Shown here: positions 41,161-53,401 of the stretch, in pieces
Position numbering within the stretch: the first letter of the stretch is position 1
Layout of the letters: each line of letters starts with the position of its first letter
Source: Hofstenia miamia
Lineage: Eukaryota > Xenacoelomorpha > Acoela
Reading direction: 5' to 3'
NCBI GenBank assembly: GCA_004352715.1
Contig: SCFE01000105.1
Span: 732,027 to 796,026, forward strand
Length of the DNA: 64,000 nucleotides
The notes under the pieces: model-generated
Database searches by the model: none
Told to the model about the DNA's origin: nothing
Seen by the model: the letters and a program-made list of their open reading frames with translations, nothing else
Made by a program: the position numbers and the translations under genes

Positions 41161-44099
41161 AAGCTACAATTGCAACTTGACATGGAAAAGAAATCTCAAG
41201 CTTTAACTTGGAGAATCTTGAAAAGTAAATCATAATTTGATATTTTCCAAAGATATTGGAAAATTCATAAAAGAAATTATCAAGAATTTTTTCGTGGATA
41301 TCTTGAAAATTTCGTAAATAATATATCGTGTTCGCAGATCTCTTGCAAAAATTATTAAATATTCCCTGAAGTAAATTATTAAGGTACCACCTAAATTTAT
41401 TTATATTAGTTATATTTATAATAGTAGTTGCAGTAATATTGCACCAGTTATATTTAAATTTTATAATTAATTCTAAATGGATTGTGTAAAGCTTTTTCAA
41501 TGAAATCTCAAAATAATTTATTCATGAAAGTTGTAATAATTCAAAATGCATCAACTAACAATCTTTTTACTCTTAAATTATCCGAAAATTTGATCAATTG
41601 AAAAAATGAAGCTTGAAATTTATAGGTACTCTCTCAATGATCAAATATTCTGGTTAGTAAAGATTTGTATGCTTTTTGTAATTTTCATTGTAAATCAACT
41701 GATTAAGATAGTAAGAATTTGGAAACTAATTGTTAATGCATTTTTAATAAATTTGGACCATAATTTTAAAAATTTCATGAATGTTGCATTTTTGAATTGA
41801 TCTCTAAATTTCTTGCAAATCATGCAAAATTTTGGAAATTTTAATTAATATTATTGTTAGCATTGCTAGGAAATTTCTTTCCACGTAATTGCAAGTATTT
41901 TTTAAGAAAAATGCAAGAAACTTTCAAGAACTTTTCAAAATTTTTGAATTTGTTTGTATTTACATCTACAATGCAATAAATTCTGTACTCGCAGTGCATC
42001 CAATTCAAAGAGATGCAATTAAAATTATAAATATATGAAACATTTTTAATTTAATACCGTTGAACTCTAGTACTGCATAAACCATTTTTGTCACAACATT
42101 CTTTATACATACTGGTACCTGCATTTAAAATGTAAAAATAAATTTCTTTATAAATGGTGTAATAACAAATTATAACCATTACAACCAATAATGAGTAATC
42201 GACTTAATTTGAAGAGTCAAATCGACTCAATATCAATTGCAGTAGAGCGTATATTCATATAAATGTTATAATTTTCTGCGGGTGTACGCTAGTATATCAT
42301 CTAAGCTGGAAGGTATATGGCATATATCCTCGATTACAACGCCGCAAATTATCGTTCAAAAGCAAAGCAATCTTTAAAGAATGAATTTATGTTTTAAAAC
42401 AGTTTTCTATTCCTCGTTAGTAAGTATTAAATAAACAGAGTTTCATTTCGACAAGGATTTTCATGAAAGTGTGAAAAAAATTCACAACGGTTCACAATAG
42501 TAAGTGCGCAGATACATAAAGTACATTCATTATACAGGCATTTACAAATTCTTTGAGATTTAAATATTTAAATTGTTCAATTTCAAATAAATACGAGTAA
42601 AAGCAAGCAACTAAAAATGTAAAATGAATGAAGATTATGCTTTTTTCAGGCAATGCCTGGATAAATTATTTCATTTCATTTACAATATATGTAAAATAAC
42701 CTAGAGTAAGTGAATTCACTGCAGTTCAGAATGCAAGTATCATCTTTATAAATAATTGAAAAATTAAATAATTTTAGATGTTCAATATTAATCAGTTTCA
42801 ATCCATCTAGGCATTTAAATTGAATGTAATTTTGATGTCTTTGCTATTTGCCACCATTCTATGAAAGTATTTTGATTGGGCATCACTTAATTTGTTCCAA
42901 CGTAAAATGTTCCAAAATGTCCCTTTATTGCACATTTATAGACATTTCATATTAAAGCCAAATTAACCAATATGGTAAATTGGATATTGAAATGAATATT
43001 CTGAGAATGGGTTAATTTAGCATTAAATTGCACGTTGATAATAATTTTGCTAGAGCTTTTGTGAACCATTGTGTTATTGTTGTTTAGTAATCTATACTGT
43101 TTGTAGTAATAAACTTAAAATAGATCGTAACTTAAATAGCATCTACGTTAACTTCCATTATTGATAAATAGTCTTCTAGTAGTAATTGCGATTTTCATTG
43201 TATTGTCAATATTAATGTGAATTTTAATTTTAGTATTTATTTATTTACTTGAAGATTCGTAGTGTAAATAACACAGCCATACTTATGTATGGAAATAGTA
43301 GGTCAGACTCCTACCGAATCTCCGTAAACATTAAATGATTCAGATGTTACAAACGCTGCAAATATAATTGATAGTTAGTATTTCTTTGCATTACATGTAA
43401 GATAAATTCCTATTAACAAATAAAGCGAAGTTATGTTATAGACAATATTGGTTTACTAGTGCACTTTTCTTGTTTTTCAATATTTATCCAATAATTTTTA
43501 ACTGAACAAATCTACCTTATTCATAGTTGAGATTAAATATTTCGAATATCGCAAACTGTTGTATGATATTAATATTCGTTTGCGTTCTACATGCTATTTT
43601 GTCAATTAAGATAAAATTCATCTTTTAATGTTGAAATACAATTAAGTCCGAGCATACGTCAATGAAAAACCATATGAGGTTCTTCAAGGATACACACTAG
43701 GATGGAGGCATTTCCTGTCGTGAGTTTGTAATCAATTACGATACTCTACAAGACATACTTTAAGTAGTAGTGTTCATTCATAAACAGAATACTTGAATTC
43801 GATTCCACAATAAAACAATTAGAAGATAACCGCTGAAATTAAAATGAATAACTATGAAATGTAGCTTTTCAGTGCGTTATAAATTAAATTTCTTTCATTG
43901 CTTTTTATTTTCGATCACTAACATTGTAAATCTAAATCAGCTAACAGAGAACTTTCGTTAAATTAGCAGTAGCAACTCTCAAAACGATTTTTCTCGATCT
44001 AAATTCCAAAACCAATTTTCTCAGAAACGTCAATATCTAATTTATCACAGTTATTAATTTTGCATTATTATAAAATGTCTACAAATTTACGTTAAAGGG
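41161..44099. other. Long AT-rich stretch without a gene
   Basis: No coding domain, RNA gene or repeat recognised. Short open frames (for example 41,606-41,800) have the composition of random AT-rich DNA. Confidence 0.45.
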
Positions 44100-45309
44100 A
44101 CAAATTGGAACATTTTACGTTGGAACAAAAAATAGCGCACCTTTTGATTGGTTGGTGTGGATTCTGTCTCGCTTCCCCCAAACTCATTTCCCACAAGTCT
44201 GACATCACAAAATATTAAATGCTGTTAGAGATACAATTTCAGTGAAATTGTAATTATATATTTGAATAAATATATGTATTTCTTTAAACTCTATTTTGCT
44301 TAGTTTTCTATGTAGCTAAGATTGCTGAAGTACGGAATTACAGCTAAATAAGTGTAAATATGTTCTATAGTTATAAATGTGGAGGTTTGCTGTTTAAATT
44401 TAATAAACATTTAGCAGTCCTTCAAAAATCTGTTTAAATTTAAAATAGAAATTTAATTATGTTTATTATTTTTGTAGTTTGTTTTTTTGTAATTGGTAAT
44501 AATTTTTTTTCATTCATTCATTATTTGTTTGCTTATTTTTTATTATATATCTGATAGATTTCCCAATAAGACAGTATTCATTGTTTGTGCTGGCAGACTA
44601 CTCTATTCCTTTAAGCAGTAACCAAGAGTAGTTTATAACTTTGAAAATGTTGAATGTAATTTTTATATGCATTTTACTAGAATGTAGAATTAGCCCAGCA
44701 ACAATGAGTGAGAGTCAGCTCTTTCATGACACCCCTGCATTGAAAGCAGTTAATACTTGAGTATATTACTCAAGGGGGACCAGGAATCTGGAAAAATCGT
44801 AATAATGCATCTGGTTTGCTATTTACAAATACAGAAATTTATATTATACAGGTGTTAAACAAATTGCCAATGTTTCTGATATGTATTTGATACTGGTATG
44901 CCTGCAGGTATGTTATTCCAAATTTTTGTTTACAAAAATAAAGGAGAATTTTTGAAAAAGCCCATCTGACAGGATTTAAGCCTGTAATTTCCATATTAGA
45001 AATGGCTGTGTTGTCTTACACTACAAATCTGTAACATATTTTATAGAAATAGATAAGCTACCTGAAATTAGTTCAAAGTAAATATGGCACAAAACAAATT
45101 AGCATTAATACATTAGCTATGAATTATGAAAGTACAGAGCACAAGGCATGCTAATGCCATTCTTTAATCATCAGGTTAAAATTAGCACATATTTTCATTT
45201 ATTTATTTTTAATTCTGTATTTCAACAATCTTAACTACATAAAAAACTAATCAAAATAAAGTTTAAAGAAATGAATATATTTATTTAAATATATAATTAG
45301 GGAATCTTT

Positions 45310-45745
45310 AAAACCTGCCCAGAGAATTGCTGCAAAGAAACAAATGACGTCATCAATATTGATTGACATCATATTCTTGCTGCCCAGAGTTTCTTAATTA
45401 AATTTCATTGCTGCCCAGAGATTTTTGAATTATTTTCTATTCTGCCCACAATTTTTAGTTAAATTTAAATGCTGCCTAGATATTTTCTAATTAATTTGAT
45501 GCTGCCCAGAGATTTTTAGTTAACTTTCAATGTAACCCAGATATTTTTTAATTAAATTTCAATACTACCAAGAGTTTTTATATTAAATTACAATGCTGTC
45601 CAGAGATCTGAATATTATTTTTGATGATGCCCAGAGATTTTTAAGTAGTTTTCAATGCTGCCCAGAAATCTGTATATTATTTTTTATTATGCCTAGAGAT
45701 TTGTAAGTAGTTTTCCAAGGTGCCCAGAGATTTTTACTCCAATAC
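45310..45745 (+). repeat. Tandem array of TGCTGCCCAGAGATTTTT units
   Basis: About 11-12 diverged copies of a 36-38-bp unit consisting of TGCTGCCCAGAGATTTTT plus an AT-rich half such as AATTAAATTTCAA. They run from the inner inverted arm to about 45,745. Unit boundaries are marked by the recurring GCCCAGAGAT core. Some units are mutated (ACTACCAAGAG, GTAACCCAGAT). Confidence 0.85.
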
Positions 45746-46018
45746 TGCTTCAGGTGATATTGCCACCTATTTATTTTATATAAAGCACATTTATTCTGGT
45801 TAATTTAATTTATTATTATATAAAATTGCTAGCAATTGAGTTTTAGAGAAAGATTTTGTTCTCACTTTTAATGTGATTTGGTTGCTTTTACCATTCTGCA
45901 TTATATTTATATTTATTATATTTGTCAAATTACATATTCAATTTCCAATATTTCAAAGTGGAATATAAATGACTATTCTACATAATAAATATTGAAAAAA
46001 CTTGAGCAATCGCTCCAT

Positions 46019-46087
46019 TGAATAAGCTGGACTCTAACCAGCAATCTCTTATTATTAATAAGTGTGCTATCATTGCACCACTGTTCA
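46019..46087 (-). other. tRNA-like sequence
   Basis: On the minus strand a cloverleaf can be drawn. Acceptor TGAACAG/TTATTCA pairs at 6 of 7, counting one G-T and one mismatch. The D arm is GTGC-AATGATA-GCAC. The anticodon arm CTTA-TTAATAA-TAAG has a 7-base loop but only four pairs. The T arm is GCTGG-TTAGAGT-CCAGC. The T loop lacks the usual TTCRA, and the anticodon stem is one pair short. It is probably a tRNA pseudogene or a SINE head carried inside the element, not a working gene. Confidence 0.4.
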
Positions 46088-46690
46088 ATATATGTGCACT
46101 GTAATAAAATCAAACTACATTCAAATTTAAAAAATTAGGGAATTTAAATCCTTTCAACTGCCTTTAGCTTTATGTCATATCATTGTTTACTCAATGTGGG
46201 AATGAGCTTACTTAAACTAAATGGTCATGACATTATTTACTTAAAAATGTTGTATTATTCTATAAAATCAAGTGGTAATATCTGCTACATCATTTAAAAG
46301 AGAAAAACACAGTTTAATGTGAAAAATTAATTCCAATGTTAATTTGAGTGATGCTATTTTACAAAGAAACCTGTAACTTCACTCTGGCATAAAAACTGTG
46401 CTTGGCAATACTCAATTTCACCTAAATAACTAAAAAATTACTTGAATAAGAGCATTAAGCAGTTTACTATATCAAAAACATTGTTCTTATGAGAATTGTA
46501 TTTTCAGTTATTTAAATGTCATAATATTTTAATGACGTCATACAGGATCTGGGCAGGTTTAAAAGATACTGATATAATTACAATTTCATTGAAATTGTGT
46601 CTCTAAGGGTATTTAATATTTTGTGATGTCAGACTTGGGGGAAATTTGTTTTGGGGACTTGAGACAGAACTGTTGGTGTGTAGAAATTAC

Positions 46691-47337
46691 ATTGACTAGA
46701 AATTTCTAGACCAGAAATAAATTGACTAGAAATTAAATAGACTAAGACAACAGATGTTCTATCCAATCAAGTTCTTTTGAATATTGCTATATAATTGTTC
46801 ATTTAGCTTATTGTGTGTAAACATTTATTAAAACTCAAGCACCTGGTGCTCATTATTATTTAATTGTTTTGCTAGGAAATTATCTAATCTGCCAAGATGA
46901 TTGTTTTTATATTCTAAATATACATCCTTGTGTATATCTTTTAAGAAATTTATACAGTTTTCATTGATGTATGCAAGGGATTATATGCATTTCAACATTA
47001 AAAGTTAAGGTATGTTAATCCTTTACTAAATATCTTTGTATAAATCTAGTTGTTTGTTTAATTTAAAACACAGATCCTCGTAATACAAAATTTTTCCACC
47101 ATTAAAAATGTATTTATTATATTACCATATTGATTTGGTGGTTATTTGAACTCACATCTACTGTACTTGTGTACAGCTGTGTTAATCTTACACTACAGAT
47201 CAGAAAGTATTCAACACCATGCAAAGGTGTTTAAAAGGTACTGTAATATCAAAATTCAAGTTTTATCTCATAAATATATCATTTTAAAAACAGAATAAAT
47301 TATATTTTAGTGATAATTTAGAATCATGGCAGAGCTC
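46691..47337. other. No gene seen
   Basis: AT-rich DNA between the inverted-repeat element and Gypsy element E1. Confidence 0.4.
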
Positions 47338-48273
47338 TGGCTACTCTAGCAGTACTGGGTAACTCAAGGTTGCAAAGTCTACTATAGCAGAAAGTGACCC
47401 ACATTCCAACAGAAAAAACATACATTGGTGGTTCACTGATTTTGCTAAACAAATACAGAAATTCCATTCCATAAAGGACTCCAGCAGTGACCAATTCACA
47501 TGGCATCATGCTGAAGCCATATCTTTGAAGCCATCCCTACTTGGCAAGGTGCTAATTGTGTGTCTCAAGTATTAATTTCTAGCTCAATAAATAATTTATC
47601 TCAGAGTTCTCTTATCTCAGCTCATGTAAATACATAATAAACAAAGGCATGTAATTACCATGCATTCACATTTTCCAGTGGCATAGTATATTTGCAATGT
47701 GTTAATTATTAAGTGCATGCATGAATTGATCAAATAAAAGTTGTTATTCCCTACAATAATTGTAACCTAAAGCAACCATGATTCAGGCTGTCACTGTTAA
47801 GGAGCTATTTGTTGTCCCAGACCTTGTGCAGTTTCCTCCCATATTGTTGCTGGATCTTAAGCAATTGTTATCATTACCAAATCTTTGATGATGAATCTAA
47901 AATGGGTTAATAGATAATTAAATGAAAAAGATTGAACACAGTTGAAGGAAGCAAAATTTATTGTGTGCTTCACTACATTAAACTCAGATATTTATTACAA
48001 AATCTGTAAATTATTACCTGGATATTGTTTACAGTTACAAAACACAATTTCAATTGCAAAGTTAAAAATGAGCAATCACATGTAATTCAAATCAAGGGGA
48101 CAAATACTAACACTATCAAATAACTAAACTCAAAAATACAAATATTTTATTTAAAAGAAATTGACACAGATAGGTAACAACAAATCATGAAATGAGGACG
48201 TCAAAAAGACATAACACTATTTTTAGAGTGCCAAAATAATAAAATCAAAAAATAGGACCCTAGTGACTCTACC
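47338..48273 (-). repeat. E1 3' LTR, about 936 bp
   Basis: On plus it starts TGGCTACTCTAG and ends ..GACTCTACC next to the polypurine tract. The first ~650 bp are nearly identical to 56,117-56,775. The expected minus-strand 5' TG appears as GG, a point change. E2 has TGTAGAG at the same place. Confidence 0.8.
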
Positions 48274-48876
48274 CGCCCCCTATTGCTGGTGAAATTTGTG
48301 GTAGGAGTATGACTGTGGAACCAGACAGGAGCTTTTGCATCTCTTTAATCATTTTTGTGGCTGGAATGTCATCCCAAGATGTAACTTTGGCATATCTAGG
48401 TTGCTGGGTAATTTGAATAAGTGTTTCCCTCTGTATAACTTCTTCACTTCTCATGTGGGAAAACTCAATCTCTGTCAGACAGGAACTGATAGGGCAATTT
48501 CTTCTTAGATAGTTTAATCTCCATGTAAATGTATTGTAGAACCTTTCATAAAGATGAAGGCCTTTGAGTGCTATCATGAGAGTCATGGATGTGTCCATAT
48601 CTGAAGTATGGGCATCTTTTGGCTGATCCAGGTATTTGGATAGAAGTGAACAAAAACCTCTCTTAGCAATCCCATGCACATTGCATGAACCATGAAGAGG
48701 GAGCAATATTCATTGACCTGTTGTAAAGTCATTTCCTCTAGATCCATAACCTCTGCTCATAGTAATAATCTTGATTTGTTTGGTGATGTCATCATAGTGA
48801 GTGAGGGTTTCAATGTTAATTATCCACATCAAATCACCAGATGCCTGAAACAAAATGAGAACATGGGGGTTCAGTG

Positions 48877-50185
48877 CAGGGGCCCAGCAAGAAAAAATAT
48901 ATGAGGGGGTGCATTAGCAAAATTGCTGCCCCTTCAATAGTGACAACTAGATTTGTCTCAGTTTATTTCTTTAAGCCTACTATAGTATAGTGCATTTTTG
49001 ATAGCCAATATAATAATTAACAAAATATGCAAAATAATATATAAGATATAAATGGGTATGTTTGGTGACTGGCATATAATAAAACACTCAGCTCTACTTG
49101 AAAAACAATGATAGAAAATCTACGCAATTTGAAATTCAACTTAGTTTTTCATAAGGTAGGCTCACTCTTGTTACCTTTGTTACAAACGCAAGTTGGTCAA
49201 AAAATGTACCTTGAAATTGATCAGCAAACATGGGAAAAATCAAATAATGCTATCAGTCAAACACTACGATTAATTGCCCTAGAAAAAATCAATGCCAGAG
49301 CATTTTCACCATCTCTTGATCATGCAAATGTTTGCCTTTGTTTTTTTACTATCCTAATTATAAATTTCCTAATGTTGACAAAATTATAAAAATATCTTGC
49401 ATGTAGTCTAATATTGCATTCTATATTCATTACAAAACAATTTATGCTTCAAAACAAAAGTCTATCTCACGCAATCTTATTGAAATTTATCATGTAAAAT
49501 TAAAATCATTAAATGTTCCACTACCCTAATTCAATGGTAAAAATGTTTCTGCTAAAAGTCTATGTACATAAGCAAAACTTAGTTGACAAATCAATATGAT
49601 GTGAAAACTTCAACTCCACATATAAAAACCCAATGACTGTTCTTCAATTGTAATGGTAAGTTCAGATTACACTACCCATTTTCAAATGTTCTTTCAAATA
49701 TATTTCACAATATAAGAGCAAAAGGTTTTCTATTCAGTCATCACTCATCATTGTTTTCAACCAATTCTTTATCATTCTAAATTACTACCAAATCATTTGA
49801 TGGAAATAACAGCCACATGAATGCAAATGCTTCACCAAGAAAGTGGAAATATGTATTTTCTATTCTGACTTTCACTAGGCTGAATATATTTTTGACCAAT
49901 TTTTAGTGGTATATTAAAATGGTAGTTAAAAGCAAAATAAATCATGTCAAATACAAAGTAATACAAAGATGGGATTAATAAAACATAGAAGTGGTGTACA
50001 GAAGGGAGCTTCAAAATTGATTTTGATTGGTTAAATTAAACCATTTTTGGCAAAAAAATTAAAATAATTTAGAAAGATTTATTTTTGAATATTTTGATAA
50101 ATTTTGTGGTCTTAACTGTGATTTTGGTCACTTATATGATCACAACAGAGATTTCCCCTATTAGAAAATTCTGCATACGTCCCTG
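48877..50185. mobile_element. Probable hAT-like non-autonomous insertion in E1
   Basis: The left end CAGGGGCCCAGCAAGAAAAAA..GAGGGGGTGCA and the inverted right end CAGGGACGTATGCAGAATTTT..ATAGGGGAAA resemble the termini of ZMYM-type hAT elements. The segment has no counterpart in E2 at the matching place. I see no clean 8-bp target duplication and no transposase, so the call is moderate. Confidence 0.5.
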
Positions 50186-50640
50186 AAACAGGATAGAAAA
50201 TTGAGATTGACTAGGTAATGATTGGGAAATTAAAACCTTGGGTTGTACTGCAACTTTTGATTCTTCTATGGCATCAGATAAAAATCAGTTAGACCTGCTA
50301 AATGTTAATGATATTCTCAAGTCTAGAACTAGAAAGACAGATTAGTAATAGAGAATTTATATGTAAACTTTCTGAATTGAAAGCTGTTTAGAAAAAAATT
50401 TAAATAGAATTATTTAGCCCTACTAAACAAGTTCCTTAAAAAACTAATTAAACTTCATTTAAGCCAGGCTTGCAAATGGAAGTGAAATTTTTTTCTATTT
50501 CTATTCCATTTCCACAGCTATTTCAAAAGCATTTCCATAATTTTCTATAAATGTTCATTTCTTTCCATAACTCTTAGAACTAGTGATTATGGTTCTGCAG
50601 GACATAATTGATAGAGTCAGAAAGGTGAGCAGAAACTTTC
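50186..50640. other. Unassigned segment inside E1 ORF3 region
   Basis: This stretch has no recognisable match to E2 ORF3, which resumes near 50,640. It could be a further insertion or highly decayed element sequence. Confidence 0.35.
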
Positions 50641-51552
50641 CTTCTCTAAGATAAGCAGAGTCATTACAAAGGGGGGAGGAATACACAATAAGTTATGCTT
50701 GTACAAATGACTTTCAATCTTGTCAAGCATGACTATTTCTCTCAGCATGGCAGTCCCAATGATAACAGGGTAATTAATCTTGGCATCTTTAATGCAGTCC
50801 CAGAATTTGCTGCAGAGTCCATGCTCATGGAGTTTAGTGACCTGAGAGTTGGAGATGCAAAGGCAGGACATGGTACATTCTATGTCCAAGGCTATTTGTC
50901 ACCCAGGCGATTTAAGAAGTACTAGCTCTTCCTTGGTAAACATTTCTGTTAAACACCACTTCAATTACCTAACACATTGTTGTCTCTGTTCTGCTCAATA
51001 ATGCAGTTGACAATGGAGAGTTTTTCACCAAACTCATCTGGTTGGTATTCTATGGTTAAAATTTGCTCATCCTCAGTGATTGACTAGGCTAGTGTTGGTA
51101 TGGGAGAGCTTGTGACTCTGGAAAATTTCTGAAGGTTAATGGCTTCAATAAGCACTTTGGTTCCAGGTGATATCTTGACTGCATATGAGGATAACAACTC
51201 CTCTTCACAATAAAATTGCTCTGGCAAGCACATTGTTTGCTTGATAACTGTGATAGGAATGATTTTGCCATATTTGGTGGCTTTTCTCCATGTCTCCAAA
51301 AGCTTGTTGTAGCCACACACCAGATAGTTCACTTTTTCCAAATTAAACAAGATCTCTGTTTTGATGTGCACATCATAATGGGCCACCAATTCTAAAAACT
51401 GCTGCATTGATCCAGGTTCACAGCTTATGAGGTGGCTAGTGCAGAGCAGCATGTGATCAAATTCAAATGATGTGAACTTGGTTTCTCACATGGCTCCCCA
51501 GATGTACTTGCAGAGGATTTCTGAAAAGATGTTAAGGTCAGCAAAAGCATCA

Positions 51553-51572
51553 NNNNNNNNNNNNNNNNNNNN
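51553..51572. other. Assembly gap (20 N) flanked by duplicated sequence
   Basis: Sequence at about 51,410-51,552 recurs unchanged at 51,573-51,715, again pointing to unmerged contig ends. Confidence 0.95.
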
Positions 51573-53063
51573 ATCCAGGTTCACAGCTTATGAGGTGGCT
51601 AGTGCAGAGCAGCATGTGATCAAATTCAAATGATGTGAACTTGGTTTCTCACATGGCTCCCCAGATGTACTTGCAGAGGATTTCTGAAAAGATGTTAAGG
51701 TCAGCAAAAGCATCACTGAGGCAATTGACTATCATTTGAGGTGGAAGGCGCCCTAACAGACTACTTGCACTGATAAGCACACACCAGGGCAAATAGTGAG
51801 CTCATGCATGCACTTCTTTCTGAGGTGTTCTCAGGCATTTCAATCAAGAGGCAGTTGAATATGTGGATCCTGCATTAGAAAAATGGATAGGACCCAGACA
51901 GCTCCACAAGACTGGATAGGTGGCATGAATTTTTCACAAAAGAGACACTCAGCAAAATTTTGACAGTCTTGTGAGGTATAGGCAATTCTTAGCTCCATAA
52001 GGAGGCTCTCAACAGATGTTGAGTACTATGATGTAGGACTGTGGATGTTTATAGTGGGCCAAACAGACTCAGGGTTTCTATCCACCTAAAGGTTTGTCCA
52101 GACTTCATCAATCTCAGCAAGGGTTGCAGTGCTTTGAGAAAGTGTAAAACTAACATGTGTGTCTGTGACTAGAGCAAGACCAGGCCAGTTAGAATTGATT
52201 GATTCAAGAGTTTGCGACTGGAATACAGCTTCTATAATGAGCCTTGTGCTTCAAGGTGATGGGGTTGGTATCTTCTTGCACAGAAGAAGGTCTGTGTAAA
52301 TTAACTTGGTTATCAAAAAAATGCTGGACTGATACATACTGGTTGGACAATAGTAGTGAGTGTAAAGAATTGTGAAGTTCTCCCTTCTAAAATGAAGGTT
52401 AACAACTTCCTCAGGTATCTTGTCCTGATACTCTTCCTTAACAAACATTACTAAATGGATGTTCTTGACCTTGGCTATTTGGTACACTATCTCAATCTTC
52501 TCCATCATTTTAGGCTGGCTAACTTTGCCAACTCAGAAGAAATAAACAATGAGTAAATTGTAAAACTTGATATTAATGCACTCGAACTTCTGGATGGCAC
52601 ACTTGTTGTTCAACAGCTGCAACAGGTGAGTTAAGATAAAATCTTTATTGAACATAGTATGGACTGTACTATGCCAGTAAGGTTGCTTAAGCCCTTCATG
52701 CATTTTGGAGTCATAGCAGATGATGGTATTGACTTGGGGTCTATGATCACATTGATAACAAAAGGGATGATGTCCACTACACACATGAGGTTCTTGATGA
52801 TAAACATCCAGTGTAGCTTATTTCTCATTTCTTCTGATAAGTTGTTATGTATGAAACTAGGGGTTGCTATAAAATATTAATGTAAAACTTCGTCTCCTAC
52901 CTTAGAGGTTTTCCTTTGGTGCTCTTCATTTCTTTGGGACCTAGTGCTTATGGAAGCACATGACAATGCGCCAGGACTAGAGGGGGTTATCAAGTCACTA
53001 TGGGACATTTTAATGTTAGCACTTAAGTTAGTAATAGGCACTCTGTACTTACAAGACTCCTGA

Positions 53064-53178
53064 GGGGCTATTTGGTGCCCAAGTAGTCATCTGAGGTCTG
53101 CTTCCAAGGGGCTATTTGGCGCCCCAAGTAGTTGTGGGAATCACACTCCCAAGGGACTATTTGGTGCCCCAAGTAGTC
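53064..53178 (-). repeat. Three-unit GC-rich repeat near the start of E1 ORF3
   Basis: The core GGGGCTATTTGGYGCCCCAAGTAGT occurs at about 53,064, 53,108 and 53,153, a 44-45-bp period. Each core can fold (GGGGC..GCCCC in the middle unit). On the minus strand one frame translates as repeats of LLGAPNSPL. It lies between integrase and the main ORF3 blocks. Confidence 0.75.
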
Positions 53179-53401
53179 ACATAGTCTGCTACCTGAGTCC
53201 TCTTGCGTCCTTCCTCTCTTTCAGGATATGCTCTCCTCTTTGTGATGAGGGGCGTCATCTCAGCTCTGTTCATCTTGGGGTTATGTCTTCACCTCACTCA
53301 TCTCCTTGTGGGTGGCTGGTTTTCAGTTCATTTCATCTGATGTGACTTGGTTGCTAAACATTAATATTAATTAAGTTCCCAATCTTCTGTATTTAAGTGA
53401 T

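Larger units (their letters stand above)
44100..46690. mobile_element. Non-autonomous inverted-repeat element with nested arms, about 2.6 kb
   Basis: The outer arms match in inverse: 44,165-44,245 and 46,563-46,660 share TGTCTC..AA..ATTTAATATTTTGTGATGTCAGACTTG and the palindrome CAATTTCA(C/T)TGAAATTG. An inner inverted pair joins 44,235-44,365 to 45,165-45,300 (TTAAATAAATATAT..ATTTCTTTAAACT..ATTTTG.TTAGTTTT). A third inverted match pairs TCTTTAAAACCTGCCCAGA (45,304) with CTGGGCAGGTTTAAAAGAT (46,550). No transposase is present. I cannot fix its true ends. Confidence 0.65.
48269..52880 (-). pseudogene. E1 ORF3 (uncharacterised post-integrase protein), fragmented
   Basis: Fragments on the minus strand follow the E2 ORF3 in order. 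About 52,560-52,610 has the FECINIKFYNLL block. At 52,251-52,508 are EEVVNLHFRRENFTIL and KLIYTDLLLCKKIP. At 51,084-51,452 are GKIIPITVIKQTM and PEQFYCEEELLSSYAV. At 50,617-50,889 is KFWDCIKDAKINYPVIIGT. At 48,269-48,706 are MTLMIALKGLHLYERFYNTFTWRLN and LRRNCPIS. It ends PAIGGG and a TAG at 48,269-48,271, where the polypurine tract itself encodes the glycines. No signal peptide, membrane anchor or known domain is visible. It is broken by stops, a 1.7-kb insertion and a 20-N gap. Confidence 0.7.

Noticed and set aside
45310-45745. CRISPR-like array
   Set aside because: Units are contiguous and diverged with no unique spacers, and the genome is animal.
49108-49389. 93-residue plus-strand open frame inside the E1 insertion
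   Set aside because: No domain, no transposase motif and no second copy. Probably chance.
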